Notes: generated from the sequence alone by a model not told the origin. 64,000 bases of DNA from Nitrospinaceae bacterium (GCA_029261595.1 JAJDAZ010000041.1:1-64000); one strand, 5' to 3'. Counted from the stretch's first letter, positions 10,201 through 19,228 are shown. Translations and numbers: made by a program.

Positions 10201-13159
10201 CCGGCAGATGTTTCAGGACTCCAAACAAGTGATCGTCCCGCCGGTTAAAAATTTCCTTGAGGTCGAGGTCACATCGGACAAAGACCGCTATCAGCCGCAG
10301 GAAGAGGGGACGCTGACCGTCACGACTCGCGACCACGCTGGACATCCTGTATCGACGGAAGTGGCGTTGGGCCTTGTGGACGAATCGGTTTTTGCTATTC
10401 AAAAGGATCTCGCCCCGGACCCTCGTCAATTTTTCTTTGGCCGAAAAAGGACGCAACAACTGCAGACCCGAAGCACGTTTCAATTTAAATCCTACCTGAA
10501 ACTGGTGGAAGGAGAAAAAGGGCAATTACTCGATGACAATGAATGGAGGAAAGCTAAAAACAATGCGCCTACTCTTTATGACTACAAAAAAGAGGACGGC
10601 TCTGGAATGAGAAGCGAATTGGCCCAAAAAATGCGAAAACCTCCAGCGCCCTCCAGGCAGGCGGGGATGGTGGCCAGCGACCGCATGGCTTCTAAAGCCA
10701 TGGGAGCCGCCTCAATGATGGAGGCTGACGAAAGCGTTGCCCAGGAAGCCGACCCAGGACCCGCAGTCGAGGTGCGATCGGATTTTCGCGCCACCGCATT
10801 CTGGCAACCCGACTTGAAAACCGACCGGGACGGTAAGGCCACCGTCAAAGTGAAGTTTCCCGATTCCCTCACCAAATGGCGAACCACGGCGCGCGCCGTT
10901 TCCAGAAGCAATCAGTTGGGAATTGCGTCCACCGACATGCAGACGAGAAAGCCTTTGATCGTCCGCCTGCAGGCTCCGAGATTTTTTGTCGTCGGGGACG
11001 CGCTCACGGTTTCCGCCCTCATCAACAATAATACCGATGCTTTGATGAAGGTCCGCCCCTCGATAGAGGCTTTGGGCCTGACTCTTCTGGGCGCGATCAT
11101 TGACGGGAAACTGGTTGAAGGCATCAAAGAAATCCAGGTCCCGGCGGAGAGTGAAAAACGCATCGACTGGAAGGTACGTGTGGATCGGGCCGGATCGGCC
11201 AAAATCACGGTCGCCGCCAGGGAAAAACAATATGCCGATGCGATGGAAAAAACTTTTATCGTTCACGAGCACGGGATCGAGAAATTGATTGCCCGATCCG
11301 GGAAAATGCGCGGCGATGAAATAAGTGTCCGTTTGGACATCCCTAAAGAACGCAAACCGGGTAGCCTCAACATGGTGGTTCAGGTAGCACCCAGCATGGC
11401 CGTCACCATGCTCGACTCTTTGCCCTACCTGATCGACTTTCCTTACGGGTGTACCGAGCAGACTATGAGCCGGTTTCTGCCTGCCGTGGTCACGGCCAAA
11501 ACCCTGACGGATCTTGGCTTGAAACCGGAATCGATTGCCGGTAGGATTTTTGGCGGCATCGACGCATCCGTGACCGAGAAGACGCATCCCAAAGGCAAAA
11601 AAGATCTCGGCTCACTCGATCAGATGGTGGATAAAGGTCTCGAACGCTTATACGATTTCCAGCACAGCGACGGCGGATGGGGCTGGTGGAAAAAAGGCGA
11701 CAGCGATCACTTCATGTCGGCTTACGTGTTATGGGGGTTGGCTTTGGCGAACGATTCCGGTATCGATGTTGATACGGATGTGTTGGAGCGGGCCTTTCGG
11801 TTTCTTGAGCGGGAACTGGTGGAAGAGGAAGCGCGATTCGATCAACAGGCCTGGATGCTGCACGCATTGGCCTCCGCTCATGTTTCATTGAAGCGGGGCA
11901 AGATCAGTGAATTTCAATCCACGGCGCTCAAGAATCTTTGGAACAACCGGACCAAACTGAACGCCTACACGCGGTCCCTGCTCGCTGTGGCCGCGCATCA
12001 TTACGGTGACAAGAAAAAGGCCGCCATTTTGATCGAGAACCTTGAAAACGGCGTCAAGATCGACAACACCCCGGACACTTCTATCGTCCAGCGAGGCGGA
12101 CAGAAAACCGGCGAGGGCGTCCTGTCCACCGCGCACTGGGGGGAAGACGGGATTCACTGGCGCTGGTCCGATGGTGGGGTGGAGGCCACGGCTTTCGCCT
12201 TGCGAGCTTTTCTTCTCATCGATCCGGAAAATAAATTGATCGAACCGGTGACCAACTGGCTGATCAAAAACCGGCGCGGCGCACACTGGAGCAATACGCG
12301 CAACACAGCCATCACCGTGCTTGCGCTCAACGATTATCTTAACAAGTCCGGTGAACTGGACACGGATATGGAATACGAAATTTTTGCGAACGGTCAATCC
12401 ATCGCCCGGACCAAAGTGGAGGATGTTTTGCTGGCTCCAAGCGTTTATCCCGTCGATTCCAAGCTCATCGAAGACGATGCGAATGAAATTAAAATCGTCC
12501 GTCATGAAGGGAAAGGACCTTTGTATTTTTCCATTCAGGCGAAGTTTTTCAGCCTGGAGGAGCCGGTCACTCCGGCGGGCAACGAAATCTTCCTACGCCG
12601 GCAATATTACAAACTGGTGGGCCGGCCCACATTGCTCAAAGGTCATGTCTACGACCGGGTCCCCTTAAACGACGGAGATACCGTAAAAAGCGGCGAACGG
12701 ATTGAAACACTCATCACGCTGGAGGCCAAAAACAATTATGAATACCTGATCATCGAAGATTTAAAACCGGCGGGATTTGAGTCGGTGAAAATCAAGAGTG
12801 GAGAGAGCCTGTATGCAAGGGAATTGAAATCCTCTGCAACCAAACGAAAGCTTGGAAAACCTAAAAGGGCCATTTCAGGCCAACCGGTCAAATCTTTTTC
12901 TTCCGCCATCCGGCCGCCGGGTCCCGCTCCAAAAAGCGATTACACGGGCCGCAGCCGATGGGTGTATCAGGAGCTCAGGGACCGGAAAATGGCGATGTTC
13001 ATCGATAAGCTGCCCGAGGGTATATGGGAAATCAGCACCTCGCTTCGGGCCGAGATTCCTGGCAAGTTTCATGCCCTGCCGGTGATGGGACGCGCCATGT
13101 ATATCCCGGAAATCCGGGCCAATGGCCGGGAGATCCGCTTGACGGTTAAGGACCGATAA
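7214..13159 (+). CDS. Alpha-2-macroglobulin family protein (start likely 7214 rather than 7133)
   Basis: MKLKNLLWFIILAAGLLLPVDHLNAQ signal peptide; YVFTDRPAYRPNETAHWKVI; thioester motif FPYGCTEQTMSRFLP; QHSDGGWGWW; ~1981 aa. Confidence 0.9.
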   Translation: MKLKNLLWFIILAAGLLLPVDHLNAQPGDYKRLKAEAEKYFHQGSFSKARKLYVETNALRLSNREKRWVDFRLADTLWRAQAGTKTPDSSNYDKAKQQLENLIRDVKRVEGRDRVWVEIQESLGDFWWQRSTSKNWSSGWKYYQQALDWWAGAKDIERARARYLKIVWAIASPTWREPYYYYGYYGNQLPLNILENALKISKTQNDKARAHYLIAMTLRNRGDIYQQDRVVEEFQAVIDAGKTFQWYDDALFQYAEWLSNYGDVIVLENGERRRQKNYPEALKYYRRLLKEFKKGETRHHDNAKQRIKNITQPVLGLSVSNIFLPESEIQFHLNWRNLENVSYTVYPVDLTRDLEFDGEQGVGQWVRNINLPLEDKIFSSAHKTDDKGDYRPGQKTVHLEQKLPKGAYVIEATGGGKRTRDMILVTDSSLVIKSSGTQALVYFCYALDGSPLAKARVTLWERYYTGRKWVWKEHSSKTNKQGLALFSLKDSRNNGELFASARAGDRQAFSRGHSRRYYSNPEQWKLYVFTDRPAYRPNETAHWKVIARNYDGSTYSIPDDEILNFQITDPRGAKLKEGTLTLNEFGSAWDSFDLTLSNPLGAYQVTFRDKEKKNTIGRATLFRLEEYKLPEFKVTVQTPTVDGKPKTFRLGDEVEVNIEAEYYFGGPVANANVEVLVYQRSFRPYWRPSHPYPWYYQDRYRSHYGGGRGQQIKREVLKTDAKGKASLTLDTGRNSQDLEYLIETRVTDASRREIVASEKIRVTRQSYAIYLHPEHNIHRPQDKVRIDLTSLDANNNPVQANGVVRVTRDYWFEIWLDPEGREVQGKELKNLRGKSAIFPPPPLPGKPSWKPKFRGHQHDEILTRSVNTDKEGKAEFSFTPEREGNYRVEWVGPEKNAPPVKGSTTVWVATKATTDLNTRHGGLEIIVDKDTFHSGQKTPVMLMAPGSGHYVLFSVEGDDLYSYQLVHMDGPVKLIQLDIEEKHVPNIFLNAVMITDRQMFQDSKQVIVPPVKNFLEVEVTSDKDRYQPQEEGTLTVTTRDHAGHPVSTEVALGLVDESVFAIQKDLAPDPRQFFFGRKRTQQLQTRSTFQFKSYLKLVEGEKGQLLDDNEWRKAKNNAPTLYDYKKEDGSGMRSELAQKMRKPPAPSRQAGMVASDRMASKAMGAASMMEADESVAQEADPGPAVEVRSDFRATAFWQPDLKTDRDGKATVKVKFPDSLTKWRTTARAVSRSNQLGIASTDMQTRKPLIVRLQAPRFFVVGDALTVSALINNNTDALMKVRPSIEALGLTLLGAIIDGKLVEGIKEIQVPAESEKRIDWKVRVDRAGSAKITVAAREKQYADAMEKTFIVHEHGIEKLIARSGKMRGDEISVRLDIPKERKPGSLNMVVQVAPSMAVTMLDSLPYLIDFPYGCTEQTMSRFLPAVVTAKTLTDLGLKPESIAGRIFGGIDASVTEKTHPKGKKDLGSLDQMVDKGLERLYDFQHSDGGWGWWKKGDSDHFMSAYVLWGLALANDSGIDVDTDVLERAFRFLERELVEEEARFDQQAWMLHALASAHVSLKRGKISEFQSTALKNLWNNRTKLNAYTRSLLAVAAHHYGDKKKAAILIENLENGVKIDNTPDTSIVQRGGQKTGEGVLSTAHWGEDGIHWRWSDGGVEATAFALRAFLLIDPENKLIEPVTNWLIKNRRGAHWSNTRNTAITVLALNDYLNKSGELDTDMEYEIFANGQSIARTKVEDVLLAPSVYPVDSKLIEDDANEIKIVRHEGKGPLYFSIQAKFFSLEEPVTPAGNEIFLRRQYYKLVGRPTLLKGHVYDRVPLNDGDTVKSGERIETLITLEAKNNYEYLIIEDLKPAGFESVKIKSGESLYARELKSSATKRKLGKPKRAISGQPVKSFSSAIRPPGPAPKSDYTGRSRWVYQELRDRKMAMFIDKLPEGIWEISTSLRAEIPGKFHALPVMGRAMYIPEIRANGREIRLTVKDR

Positions 13160-13173
13160 AACAGGGAGAATGC

Positions 13174-13209
13174 AAAAAAGCGCCCTTCCGATTGGAAGGA
13201 CGCTTTCTA
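13174..13209. terminator. Rho-independent terminator after alpha-2-macroglobulin-like gene
   Basis: AAAAAAGCGCCCTTCC-GATT-GGAAGGACGCTTTCT hairpin directly downstream of stop 13159. Confidence 0.65.
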
Positions 13210-13301
13210 ACGAGAGATATAACTGTGTACTTCTTACCTGTTAGATGTCCCTGAAATCGAAAGGATTCATAATATATCGGGACAGGGAAACAAATGCCGG
13301 C

Positions 13302-14063
13302 TTAAAATCCACCGCCTATTTTTGCGATGAACGTGTTCAACTCCTTTTGAACATCGCCATCCCAGTTGGTCTTTTCTCTGGTCAGGGTGGTCAAAACCGG
13401 GTGCCCGGTGCTCATTTCCAGGCCTTTGGCGATGCTCACCAATATACGGGTACCAAAATATTCCACCAGACCATGTTCCTCGGCGGCTCGAAATGCCATC
13501 TCAGGACCCAATAATATAGCCCAGGTCTGGATGACGCAGACCTGGGTGGATTCCCGGAATTGCAAGGATTCGATGCCTTCCAAATAGGTTTCCGCATCGA
13601 TCTCGTCGGCTTCAAATTTTTCAATCAAACTGGTGAGCGTTTCTTCTTTGGAGTCTATTTTGTCGCGAATGTAATCGATAATTTTAGGCTCCAGTTTTCC
13701 CAATTCGTCCAGGTTCCACGGGCAATAAAAATCGTCTACCGGTTTGTTGCCCGCACGTTTGTTTTCCCTGTCAATTTTCCGAATGCAGACGGGGCATCTC
13801 TTCCCGGCATCGTGGCTGAAATTATTGCCACAGGAGCAGGGCGCCAGGACGGTTTCCAAGGCTAAAGCCAGGGGCTCGCCCTTGAGACCCAGCACGGCCC
13901 GTAACGTTGCGCGAACCGCTTCTCCACGGCCTATCGAGTAACAATTGGTGCAGGACGAACAATATAAATTATATGCGGATTGATCCTCTGCTGGTTCGAT
14001 GTCAGGAGAATAGGTCTCTCTGCAAAGAACGCATTGGGTTTCTTTTGAAATTGTATCCACCAT
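13302..14063 (-). CDS. Uncharacterised multi-CxxC (zinc-ribbon-like) protein
   Basis: Several Cys pairs: CVLC, CSSCTNC, CSC, CPVC; 253-aa ORF downstream of oxidoreductase cluster. Confidence 0.65.
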   Translation of the reverse strand: MVDTISKETQCVLCRETYSPDIEPAEDQSAYNLYCSSCTNCYSIGRGEAVRATLRAVLGLKGEPLALALETVLAPCSCGNNFSHDAGKRCPVCIRKIDRENKRAGNKPVDDFYCPWNLDELGKLEPKIIDYIRDKIDSKEETLTSLIEKFEADEIDAETYLEGIESLQFRESTQVCVIQTWAILLGPEMAFRAAEEHGLVEYFGTRILVSIAKGLEMSTGHPVLTTLTREKTNWDGDVQKELNTFIAKIGGGF

Positions 14064-14154
14064 GACTTGCTAGCTCCCAAAATTATTGGTCGGCAGTGTT
14101 TCTTTCTTAGATGAAAAAAAAAGCGTTTGAGTGCAAAATATTTTAGCGGCTCAA

Positions 14155-14191
14155 GAAAAAAGCCCCATGACCTTATAGGCCATGGGGCTTT
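14155..14191 (-). terminator. Rho-independent terminator of 2-oxoacid oxidoreductase operon
   Basis: On minus strand AAAGCCCCATGGCCTATAAGGTCATGGGGCTTTTTTC: stem GC-rich followed by T-run, just 3' of ferredoxin gene end (14213). Confidence 0.8.
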
Positions 14192-14212
14192 GATAGTGCG
14201 AATAAATTCCTG

Positions 14213-14491
14213 TTAACCGGAATAAGCCTGACCTAATCCAGCAGTCTCCCCGGCGTCTGCTTCTAACACGATTTTTCCATTGGTTGGATCCACCGGGTGC
14301 ATTGAAATCGCATTGTGGGTACTACAAACCACTTTACACAAATCGCACCCCTTACAACGATCGACAAAAACATAGGCTTTTTTATTGTCATTCATCATGA
14401 TGCAGTCTGCTTCAGGACAATACATGATGCAAAGTCGGCAACCTTTTTCAGCTATACATTTCGATTCATCAACCAATGCAACGTTATACAC
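14213..14491 (-). CDS. 2-oxoacid:ferredoxin oxidoreductase delta (4Fe-4S ferredoxin) subunit
   Basis: CRLCIMYCPEADC and CKGCDLCKVVC Fe-S motifs; adjacent to gamma/beta/alpha subunits. Confidence 0.85.
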   Translation of the reverse strand: MYNVALVDESKCIAEKGCRLCIMYCPEADCIMMNDNKKAYVFVDRCKGCDLCKVVCSTHNAISMHPVDPTNGKIVLEADAGETAGLGQAYSG

Positions 14492-14570
14492 AAACTTCTC
14501 CTTGATAATTTAATGTTTGAAAAAGGCTACCCAATCTATCGTCCCAATGCTTTCAGACAAACTCTCAAAA

Positions 14571-15281
14571 CTAAAATGATTTGGCAACCCCGGCCGCAAT
14601 ATTGGCCATAGCGGGTTTAGCCTTTTCAGACCATTCATCCGCCAACTCAAAAGATTTGGTGATGGTGTCCATGTTGGCTTTGAGCAACATTGCCTTTTTG
14701 GCGTATTTCTTGGTGATCGCCTGATCGAGAGTTGCAGTACCACCTGAAGCCACATAGCGTTTGCCAAACCGTTCCTGCAAAGCCACGTCCAGTGCTTCTA
14801 GTCCAACGATTTTTGTCACCCCTGCGCAGGCACCCAGCATCGCCATGTTGGTGGACAACTCGGTCTTACCGATTTCGAGAGCCAGTTTGGTCGCATCGTG
14901 GTTGAATACAGTTACATTGAGGTCTTTCAACCGCTGATGGTCTTCCTTATTCAGCAAATCAGCGCTGGTGTTGATTATGACAAGTCCATTTTCCTTAACC
15001 CCGTCATAAAATGGCGCGGTATAGCTTTTCTGCATGGTGATGACCTGAGGATGAAACACCATAATAACATCTGGGTATACCAACTCACCACGGTCATAAA
15101 TTCGCTCCACACCGATGCGCACATAACTTTCAGCCGGAGCCATACGTTTTTCCGCTCCAAAAAATGGATTCGAAATGGAGTACAGTCCGGCATTGTTCGC
15201 GGCCATCGCCAGGAGATGTGCGGCGGTTACCGCCCCCTGCCCGCCCAAACCCGAAATTCGTATATTGATCCTTTTAAACAT
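14571..15281 (-). CDS. 2-oxoacid:ferredoxin oxidoreductase gamma subunit
   Basis: IRISGLGGQGAVTAAHLLAMAANNAG...RMAPAESYVRIG typical gamma domain. Confidence 0.88.
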   Translation of the reverse strand: MFKRINIRISGLGGQGAVTAAHLLAMAANNAGLYSISNPFFGAEKRMAPAESYVRIGVERIYDRGELVYPDVIMVFHPQVITMQKSYTAPFYDGVKENGLVIINTSADLLNKEDHQRLKDLNVTVFNHDATKLALEIGKTELSTNMAMLGACAGVTKIVGLEALDVALQERFGKRYVASGGTATLDQAITKKYAKKAMLLKANMDTITKSFELADEWSEKAKPAMANIAAGVAKSF

Positions 15282-15303
15282 AATAATCCTCTCTCCTAAT
15301 CAA

Positions 15304-16221
15304 TTAAGCGGAAACGGGTTTTTTAGCTTTTTTGGCTTCTTTTGCCGCTTTTTTCTTGGCTTTTTCCTCAGCCTCCATATCATCAATGAGTTGCTGAGCC
15401 TGGTCAGAAATATACTCTTTCATTACAAAACGGCCGCCAATGGATTCGGCATCCTTCATCTCATCCAAACCTTCCATACTCTGTTTGCCGATTTCGAGAA
15501 TGCAGGGCGTGTACAGTTGAACATAGGTCGGCCCAATTTCTCTGGCTATCATTACAGCCTGCCTGATTGCTTTTTCCACCCGGTTGGGTTTGCTCACGGT
15601 GAGCATGGCGACATAATGACATCCTGCTTCACGAGCGATTTCCGGCAACCGGACTTTATCAAAGTTTTTACCCGCAGGCGCCATTTTGGCAACAAACCCT
15701 TTTTGCATCAATCCACTTTCCTGACCGCCTGTATTGGCATAGAGCTCGTTGTCAAAACAGATGGTGGTGAATTTTTCCTGGCGAAACCAGGATTGCATCG
15801 TCATATCCAATCCGATATCAACCGTGGCTCCATCGCCCGCCAACACAACCACGTCTTTTTCTACGTCAGGGAAACGACGTTTGAGAGTGCGCTTCAAGCC
15901 TGAGGCAATGGCATTCTGATTACCAAATAGGGAATGGATATTTTGCACGGCAACATGTGGGAAGACCAAACTTGTACAACCGGTAGAACCGACGAAAACC
16001 GTGTTCTCAGGTGCAGGCAGACTTGCCAGAATATAACGAAAAGCAATCGACTCCGGACAACCCGCACATAAAGAATGTTGTTCAATCAATTCCTTGGAAG
16101 AACCAATGTCTTTCCAACCCCGGCCTTCTTTACCATATGTCGCGGTCTCAACCAACTCATGGTACTCCGGAGGCATGATGTCTGCCAGCTCCTCACAAAG
16201 AGTTATTTTATCTTTATTCAT
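15304..16221 (-). CDS. 2-oxoacid:ferredoxin oxidoreductase beta (TPP-binding) subunit
   Basis: CAGCPESIAFRYIL, VVLAGDGATVDIGLDMTMQSWFRQEKFTTICFDNELYANTGGQ. Confidence 0.9.
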   Translation of the reverse strand: MNKDKITLCEELADIMPPEYHELVETATYGKEGRGWKDIGSSKELIEQHSLCAGCPESIAFRYILASLPAPENTVFVGSTGCTSLVFPHVAVQNIHSLFGNQNAIASGLKRTLKRRFPDVEKDVVVLAGDGATVDIGLDMTMQSWFRQEKFTTICFDNELYANTGGQESGLMQKGFVAKMAPAGKNFDKVRLPEIAREAGCHYVAMLTVSKPNRVEKAIRQAVMIAREIGPTYVQLYTPCILEIGKQSMEGLDEMKDAESIGGRFVMKEYISDQAQQLIDDMEAEEKAKKKAAKEAKKAKKPVSA

Positions 16222-16310
16222 TAGGTTTCCCCTTTTATTGTGATTTTCCCGTAGGAAAATTTACGATTAGATATTTACAGGTTTTTCCAATTTAGCTACC
16301 GCGATTGCTG

Positions 16311-17540
16311 TTACTTTCTGGCAACTTCTATTCCCAGATACTTTTTAATTTCCTCAACAATAACTTCAGAAGGCATGGTCATGCCGCCTGCAACATGGGG
16401 ACCTGCAACGACCCGCTCGTTGTTGGGAACAATGGCTTTGATTTCGCGGGCCAACCAACCGGCCATATTGAACTCAGGCACAAAGATGTGTTTGGCGCGC
16501 TTGGTGGCTTCCTTGATTTCTTCGTGCGGGAAAGGCCGAATGGTTTTGATCTTGACCAATCCGACTTTGATGCCCTCTTCTTCAAGCAAACGAATGGCTT
16601 CCCGTCCCTGCGAAACAGCAGTTCCGGAAGAAACAAGGAGGATCTCACGGTCAATATTTTCGACATCGATCAAGCCATCCAACAATGGAATGGTGTGCTT
16701 GCGAGACCGCTCCACAGCCGCACGAACCTCCTGCTGCCAGGATGCGTGGGTTGAATAACTGATGTAATTGGACTTCATAACGAATGGATCCCGCATCATC
16801 CGAATCGGGGGACATTCCATATCCATACACGGTACCGGAGATTTATAAGGATCGTAAGGCGTCAGGCAAAGGTTTTCCGGTGGAAGCATGACGGTGTCCT
16901 TCGTGTGGGTCACGAAGAAACCATCGCACATGGTCGCGATGGGAATATGCACATCGGGCTGTTCCGCAACAATAAAACCTTTAAGGATAAAATCGTATAG
17001 ATCTTGCGCTGTTTCCGCATGCCACATCAGCATCCCGGTTTCCAGAAGATAAGACGCTTCCAGAGTATCGGGCTGAATGCTCAAGGGAGAATTGACGCCG
17101 CGCATGGTCACACACACCTGAATCGGCAAACGAGAGCCCGCCCACATGGGAAAGTTTTCCATGGCGCGCAGGGTTCCAGGACCGGCCGTGGTGGTGAAAA
17201 CCCGATGCCCGCCAAAGGCGGCTCCGGCGCACTGGCCCATAACAGCAAATTCACTTTCGCCACGAAAATACTCTTCCAGATAACCTTCTGAATACAGCTC
17301 ACCGATCAAAGCCGCCGCCTCACTTTGTGGGGTGATCGGGTAAGCCACTGAGGTGCCCACACTGGCTACCTTGATCGCCTGTCGAATGACCTCACTGCCA
17401 GTCATGAAGCTCGGAGTCCTTTCGGCATCGTAAAACATGGTATTGATGTCAGTGTAAGTCTGGTCCATTTTATTCTTGGTACCCAACTTCACATGCTGAG
17501 ATTTTATTACTCTATTTGGACTTGCAACCGGCTTATTCAT
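16311..17540 (-). CDS. 2-oxoacid:ferredoxin oxidoreductase alpha subunit
   Basis: GSEVIRQAIKVASVGTSVAYPITPQSEAAALIGE; ESEFAVMGQCAGAAFGGHRVFTTTAGPGTLRAMENF. Confidence 0.9.
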   Translation of the reverse strand: MNKPVASPNRVIKSQHVKLGTKNKMDQTYTDINTMFYDAERTPSFMTGSEVIRQAIKVASVGTSVAYPITPQSEAAALIGELYSEGYLEEYFRGESEFAVMGQCAGAAFGGHRVFTTTAGPGTLRAMENFPMWAGSRLPIQVCVTMRGVNSPLSIQPDTLEASYLLETGMLMWHAETAQDLYDFILKGFIVAEQPDVHIPIATMCDGFFVTHTKDTVMLPPENLCLTPYDPYKSPVPCMDMECPPIRMMRDPFVMKSNYISYSTHASWQQEVRAAVERSRKHTIPLLDGLIDVENIDREILLVSSGTAVSQGREAIRLLEEEGIKVGLVKIKTIRPFPHEEIKEATKRAKHIFVPEFNMAGWLAREIKAIVPNNERVVAGPHVAGGMTMPSEVIVEEIKKYLGIEVARK

Positions 17541-17611
17541 AAAATCACTCCCTTGGAAATGACATTCAACAGAGCTGATCCAACGCTCAATTTATAAAAA
17601 ATTTTCCCGCT

Positions 17612-18244
17612 CTAGGCCACTCGCCCGGAACTGGTCATTTTAATCTGTACAAACGATTCCGCCTGACTTTTTACGCCTTCTTTTTTCAATTTATTGACCG
17701 CGTCCATAAGTTTCGTGATCTTCTCCACGGAAGCATCGCGAAATGACAGGCACGCATCTTCATGACCGGCCTGGGCACACATTGCCATGGTGAAACAATC
17801 GGTTCCGCCGCGAATGATTTTCAGCGCCAGATTTGCCTGATGACAGTGTACACCGACAAATATGCACACATCTATTTTATTATGCCAAATTGTCAAATTA
17901 GGATGATTGGGATTGATTTCCGCTTCCGCGTCAATTTTTGGGTATTTGGGGCGGTAATCCGCCATCGGAATCAATCGAGCCGGGAGCGCGTCAGCCAAAG
18001 CCCGGATAGCCTTTGCCTTTTTGGTGGCGTTTTCATTCCAATTCCAAAGAACCAAGGGGCCTGGGAAAATGGTCGGCACTTTCGCTTCAAGAAATTTCCG
18101 GGCGGCATATTCATAACCTTCTTCTTCTGGAGCGATTCTTCCTTCTATATGGCATTCTCCCGGATCGGGTAAAATAACTCCCATTGAAGCGGCGGCAGGA
18201 GGGAGGAAGGCCTCCGGCCCAGCTTTGACCTGATATTGGCTCAT
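17612..18244 (-). CDS. Probable fifth (epsilon) subunit of 2-oxoacid:ferredoxin oxidoreductase, CO-dehydrogenase beta/epsilon-like family
   Basis: First gene of the same-strand cluster; sequence resembles CODH beta-subunit-family proteins that accompany five-subunit POR/OGOR enzymes. Confidence 0.65.
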   Translation of the reverse strand: MSQYQVKAGPEAFLPPAAASMGVILPDPGECHIEGRIAPEEEGYEYAARKFLEAKVPTIFPGPLVLWNWNENATKKAKAIRALADALPARLIPMADYRPKYPKIDAEAEINPNHPNLTIWHNKIDVCIFVGVHCHQANLALKIIRGGTDCFTMAMCAQAGHEDACLSFRDASVEKITKLMDAVNKLKKEGVKSQAESFVQIKMTSSGRVA

Positions 18245-18368
18245 TCTAAAGTCCTTTACGGGTGATTAACAATTTGAAAGAGAGTCACTATAAACTACAG
18301 CCCTCAAGCTTGTCAAACCTTTTCACTTAAAGCGGGTTAGACCGGTTTCTGCACATAATCTGGTTGAT

Positions 18369-18397
18369 ATTATACGGTTTAAAATGGCCTTGACCAA
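18369..18397 (-). promoter_or_regulatory. Putative sigma70-type promoter for the oxidoreductase operon
   Basis: Minus strand TTGGTC-17 nt-TATAAT about 120 bp upstream of the first operon gene (start 18244). Confidence 0.45.
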
Positions 18398-18691
18398 CTC
18401 TCTACCGGTTTTATTTTCTACTCGGGATATCCTTGTTCTGAATTTCGAGCTTAAGCTAAGGAAATGGCAAAGCAGGTTCCAAGTCTTCAGACAAGACGGA
18501 CTGAGCCCCGATCCAGCGGATTTTTATGAGGTTTCGGCTATCTGAAGGGGTGAGTTTCTCCGGAAAAACCCGCTTTCGCTCAACAATGGCCTAAAGGGCA
18601 CCGAGTCTTCAAGACATCATTACTACAGGCTTTCATGCAATGATACGGTGGTTGAGGAGCCCTGGATGCGGAAAGACCACGATTCCTTATT

Positions 18692-19228
18692 TTATGAAGA
18701 AAACGACTTTTTCAACTCCTCCAATCCGGCGAGATGTTTTTTTTCCTCCGCCAGCAGATGCAGGAAAATGGTCCGGACATCCAGTTTCTTCTCGTGTACC
18801 AGAAGGTCACTCAACACCTGAATGGATCTTTGTTCCGACTGAATTCCCAATTCCAGAGCTTCGGCGTCGGTTGCAAAATCGGGAATTTTTCCGTCGCGTC
18901 CGCTTTTGATATCCGGGAACACTTTGCCCTTCAATTCCAGGGCGATGAAATTATCCACATGCTGGCGGGAGCTGGATTTTTTCTGCAGGACCGGTTGCAG
19001 AAACCGGGCTTTGGCCTGCAAGGTCTGGATATGTTCTTTTTCCTCATCCGCCAGGTGCTGAAACATTTTTTTTACCTGAGGGTCTTTGGCTTTTTTGGCG
19101 GCTTTTTCGTAAAAATTCAGCCCCTGCTTTTCAATACACAGGCTCACCGCAATGGCATCTACGCAATGAAAACTGATGGGCGGTTTTGTTTCCGCCGGCT
19201 CTTGATCTTTCACCCCATCGTCCTTCAT
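18692..19228 (-). CDS. Ferritin-like/rubrerythrin-domain protein
   Basis: AIAVSLCIEKQGLNFYEKAAKKAKDPQVKKMFQHLADEEKEHIQTLQ and LLAEEKKHLAGLEELK: two E..ExxH helices. Confidence 0.8.
   Translation of the reverse strand: MKDDGVKDQEPAETKPPISFHCVDAIAVSLCIEKQGLNFYEKAAKKAKDPQVKKMFQHLADEEKEHIQTLQAKARFLQPVLQKKSSSRQHVDNFIALELKGKVFPDIKSGRDGKIPDFATDAEALELGIQSEQRSIQVLSDLLVHEKKLDVRTIFLHLLAEEKKHLAGLEELKKSFSS

Noticed and set aside
7280-12505. Long minus-strand ORFs (e.g. 7280-8038, 8666-9322, 10712-11587, 11885-12505) antisense to the alpha-2-macroglobulin-like gene
   Set aside because: Typical antisense open frames in a GC-rich, strongly coding region; translations show no recognisable motifs and the sense frame is unambiguous.
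15175-15903. 242-aa plus-strand ORF across the oxidoreductase beta/gamma genes
   Set aside because: Antisense to two clearly assigned subunits and spans their junction.
18245-18691. 447-bp gap upstream of the oxidoreductase operon, inspected for tRNA or small RNA genes
   Set aside because: No cloverleaf or strong hairpin could be drawn by eye; only the promoter-like sequence is reported.
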